From NCBI RefSeq assembly GCF_023146395.1, contig NZ_JAGLCD010000006.1, positions 121,809 through 185,808 on the forward strand: a stretch of DNA of 64,000 nt, given 5' to 3'. The notes beneath the pieces were generated by a model, which searched no databases, was not told the DNA's origin, and saw only the letters and a list, made by a program, of their open reading frames with translations. Positions within the stretch are counted from its first letter, which is position 1, and every line of letters starts with the position of its first letter. The translations under genes and the position numbers were made by a program. The stretch is from Aeromicrobium sp. (GTDB lineage: Bacteria; Actinomycetota; Actinomycetes; Propionibacteriales; Nocardioidaceae). Below are positions 61,941-64,000 of this stretch, one piece after another.

Positions 61941-62350
61941 TGGGAGCGCGCACCAAGTACCGCAAGCGCGCGCTCGACATCCTCTTCGAGTCGGAGCTGC
62001 AGAGCCTGTCGATGGGCGGCTCGCTGGTCGAACGACTCGTCACGAACCATCCGCCGATCAACGCTTACACCGTCACGCTCGTCGAGGGCGTGGCCGAGCA
62101 CCAGGCACGGATCGACGAGCTCCTGACCGAGCACGCCCGCGGCTGGACGCTCGACCGCATGCCGGGTGTCGATCGCAACCTGCTGCGCCTGGGCACCTAC
62201 GAGATCCTCTTCGCCGACGACGTGCCGGACGCCGTCGCCGTCAGCGAGGCCGTCGACCTGGCGCGCGAGCTCAGCACGGACGACTCGCCGTCCTTCGTGG
62301 CCGGTGTGCTCGGCGCGATCATCGAGGGCAAGGCCAAGCAGGACGCGTGA
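61940..62350 (+). CDS. nusB: Transcription antitermination factor NusB
   Basis: 136 aa helical protein. RTKYRKRALDILFESELQ at the start, VEGVAEHQARIDELL, and LRLGTYEILFADDVPDAVAVSEAVDLARELSTDDSPSFVAGVLG at the C-terminus are characteristic. It joins NusE at BoxA during rRNA transcription. ATG 61940 overlaps the efp stop. In relatives the pyr genes usually follow; here a minus-strand HNH gene intervenes. Confidence 0.95.
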   Translation: MGARTKYRKRALDILFESELQSLSMGGSLVERLVTNHPPINAYTVTLVEGVAEHQARIDELLTEHARGWTLDRMPGVDRNLLRLGTYEILFADDVPDAVAVSEAVDLARELSTDDSPSFVAGVLGAIIEGKAKQDA

Positions 62351-62524
62351 ACGCGGCGGCACTCGATCCCATCGCCGCTACGTGGTGCACATCAGCCGAA
62401 GCGTGCGCGGGCAGTTTGGAAATGTCCTGATCGCGACGCTCGGACGGTTGGGTCTGCTGATGTCTGCGGCGGGTGTCGGTAGAGCGCGCAGACTCAGAGA
62501 GCCGCGCGAAGACAGACCACGAAT

Positions 62525-63814
62525 TCACGCCCGTAGCGGGTATCCAGCGTCGTCGTGACGGGTGTGTTGTGCGGTGGTGCGGATCGCTCGGAGGTGGTGG
62601 CGGGTGGTGCGACGTTGGGTGAGGCCGATGGGTCGTCCGTCTCGGGTGGTGAGGTCGAATTTGCCGTGGCCGAGGGCGTCGATGATGAGTAGTCCGCGGT
62701 GGACGAGTGAATGGCAGGTCTGGCAGAGGCCGATGAGTCCGTCGAGGTCGGTGCGGCCGCCGTTGGACCACCAGGTGGTGTGGTGGATCTCGAGGTGGGT
62801 GTGGGTGCACCCGGGTGCTGCGCACTGGCCGTGCTGTCTGGCGTTGACGGCTTTGCGTTGGGGTGGGGTGGCGAGGCGGATGGTGTCGCCGACGTTGAGG
62901 ATCTGCGCCTGCTCGATGTCGTCGGTGCTGGCCAGGATGGGGGTGATGTCGCCGGTGCAGGCCAGGTAGGACAGCAGCTGGGGGCCGATGGGCCCGAATC
63001 CGGCGAGCTCGGCCGGCTCACCGACGGGTTGGGCGGTGCCGGGTTCCGCGGTCATGGCCTCGTGAAGCGTCTCGACCCCGACGATCACGCTCAGTTGGGG
63101 GCGGATGCCCTTGCTCGACGGCAGCCCGGATTCGAGGACGGACGAGAGGAGTCGGTCGAGGCCGGCGACACGGCGTTCGGCGCTGGACCGGTCGTCATTC
63201 GCGACCGTGGGGATCGACAACGAGTCGAGCACGGCCTTCAGCTTGGCGCCGGTCTCAGTCTTCAGGAACCCCGTCAGGTGCCAGCCCTCAGGCACGGCGG
63301 ACAGTTGGAGGTCTTCCTTGGCCATGCCGTTGATCCACGCCTCATCCAACGCTTCCGGGTAGACCGCATCGCGCAGGGCGCGGACGACCCGGCGCAGCTG
63401 GACCGGTTCATGGGTCGTCGCGACGGCCAGCAACCAGGGTTCAGCATCAGTGACGATCTCGTGGCCGATGTGCTTGAGGCCGAAGGTGAAGAGCTTGACG
63501 TGGTCCAGGCGGATGGCGCCTTCCACGGCCGCCTCGGCCACCGCGGGCAGCTCCCGCATCGTGTGGTCGGCCGCGATCAGAGACCGCGTAGTGCGGGCGT
63601 CGAGGCGGAGATGGTCACGCGCCCACGCGGTGACCGTGGAGGCGCCGTCGAGTTCGTGGTCGGCGGTGCGTTCCAGCTCCGCCAGATGGTGAGCCTTCGC
63701 GGCGTCGAGGGCGTCTTGCGCGGTCTGGATCGCGACCAGAGCGGACCGGTGGTCGGTGCTGGTGACGGCGTGCGCGGCGGTACGGAGTGCGTGCACCGTG
63801 GGCCCCGAAACCAT
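62525..63814 (-). CDS. DUF222/HNH endonuclease (13E12-repeat family)
   Basis: 429 aa. DUF222 covers about residues 10-290 (LDAAKAHHLAELERTADHELDG ... LDARTTRSLIAADHTMRELPAVAEAA), and the HNH nuclease at 340-395 is intact: RQHGQCAAPGCTHTHLEIHHTTWWSNGG ... LIGLCQTCHSLVH, with zinc cysteines. This is the family of the REP13E12 proteins of M. tuberculosis, thought to be mobile or phage-derived. ATG 63814 lies 6 bp after TACACT, and a perfect LexA box is between -35 and -10, so it is expected to be SOS-induced. Confidence 0.92.
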   Translation of the reverse strand: MVSGPTVHALRTAAHAVTSTDHRSALVAIQTAQDALDAAKAHHLAELERTADHELDGASTVTAWARDHLRLDARTTRSLIAADHTMRELPAVAEAAVEGAIRLDHVKLFTFGLKHIGHEIVTDAEPWLLAVATTHEPVQLRRVVRALRDAVYPEALDEAWINGMAKEDLQLSAVPEGWHLTGFLKTETGAKLKAVLDSLSIPTVANDDRSSAERRVAGLDRLLSSVLESGLPSSKGIRPQLSVIVGVETLHEAMTAEPGTAQPVGEPAELAGFGPIGPQLLSYLACTGDITPILASTDDIEQAQILNVGDTIRLATPPQRKAVNARQHGQCAAPGCTHTHLEIHHTTWWSNGGRTDLDGLIGLCQTCHSLVHRGLLIIDALGHGKFDLTTRDGRPIGLTQRRTTRHHLRAIRTTAQHTRHDDAGYPLRA

Positions 63815-63820
63815 GGTTCG

Positions 63821-63849
63821 AGTGTAGTCGAACAGATGTTCGACGGCAA
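63821..63849 (-). promoter_or_regulatory. Promoter of the DUF222-HNH gene
   Basis: Minus strand -35 TTGCCG (63849-63844), 17-bp spacer and -10 TACACT (63826-63821), 6 bp before ATG 63814. Confidence 0.65.
63828..63843. promoter_or_regulatory. Perfect LexA (SOS) box of the DUF222-HNH gene
   Basis: TCGAACAGATGTTCGA is an exact TCGAAC-N4-GTTCGA palindrome and fills the spacer between -35 and -10. Confidence 0.85.
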
Positions 63850-64000
63850 GGGATTGGGGGCAGATTTCCGCTGGGGTTGCAGGTTTTTCTGACAGTCCGG
63901 CCGGTCAGATGGTGGCGGGCGGAAACCACCTGCTTCTGGTCCTTGCTGCTTGTCCGTCACGACGGCGCGAGGTCAGCTGTCCGGGGTCTCGATACGGCCG
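63850..64000. other. Window end, no gene called
   Basis: About 150 bp with locally lower GC and a T-rich patch (GGTTTTTCTGAC). The last bases GTCTCGATACGGCC resemble the start of a repeat frequent in Nocardioidaceae intergenic DNA; too short to assign. Confidence 0.3.

Noticed and set aside
62351-62524. Small gene between nusB and the HNH gene
   Set aside because: Short frames exist but none has a convincing start, Shine-Dalgarno or recognisable product; a weak GCGGCG/CGCCGC stem may end nusB transcription.

Overview
The window is a high-GC actinobacterial chromosome segment with dense genes, many 4-bp ATGA/GTGA overlaps and frequent GTG starts. Gene content and order (dut-DUF3710-OB fold-DUF3159-Trk pair; RNase D-DUF3000-hemE-cgoX-hemQ; thrS-HIT-pgsA; pdxS-pdxT-yebC-ruvCAB-yajC-secDF-apt-rel; hisS-aspS-rarA-alaS-ruvX-mltG-aroE; aroC-aroK-aroB-pepQ-efp-nusB) follow the corresponding blocks of the Mycobacterium tuberculosis chromosome. 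Small families such as DUF6167, the HemQ haem pathway and the overall style suggest Nocardioidaceae, perhaps near Aeromicrobium or Nocardioides. That placement is inference.

Layout. 1-2383: end of dut and four small conserved genes. 2415-6525 (minus): two TrkA-type K+ uptake regulators behind a structured leader, a conserved unknown, RNase D and DUF3000. 6701-9793: coproporphyrin-dependent haem genes. 9831-13182: MsrB, a USP-like protein, a RibD-like reductase, PPK2 and a CbiX-type chelatase. 13179-15301 (minus): sulfite reductase operon with a small zinc-ribbon gene and an upstream 26-codon cysteine-type leader peptide. 15440-19407: membrane proteins, YbaK, YchJ, four tRNAs and an aminodeoxychorismate-lyase-like gene. 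20578-25002: TetR-BVMO-acetoacetate decarboxylase-like operon divergent from a GMC oxidoreductase, with one palindrome over both promoters. 25150-31223: thrS, HIT, phosphatidylinositol-phosphate synthase, then an AurF-like diiron protein with an FprB-type ferredoxin reductase. 31233-42777: PLP synthesis, YebC, RuvCAB, YajC-SecD-SecF, apt and Rel. 42787-43883: an AbiEi/DUF559-like gene between 62-bp inverted repeats. 43906-62350: DUF349 protein, glyoxalase-II-like hydrolase, HisS, AspS, RarA, AlaS, RuvX, MltG, the aro genes, PepQ, EF-P and NusB. 62525-63814: a DUF222-HNH nuclease gene under a perfect LexA box.

Regulation visible in the sequence. More than twenty genes have a NANNNT -10 hexamer 6-8 bp before the start codon, so their mRNAs are probably leaderless, and this spacing fixes several starts. 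LexA boxes lie at ruvC and at the HNH gene. Candidate repressor operators lie in the TetR/GMC divergent region and over the -35 of the diiron gene.

Most of the window is conserved housekeeping sequence. The best candidates for something undescribed are the inverted-repeat-bounded AbiEi/DUF559-like unit, the structured leader of the Trk genes, the 23-bp tandem array before hemE, and several short ORFs missed by the ORF track.
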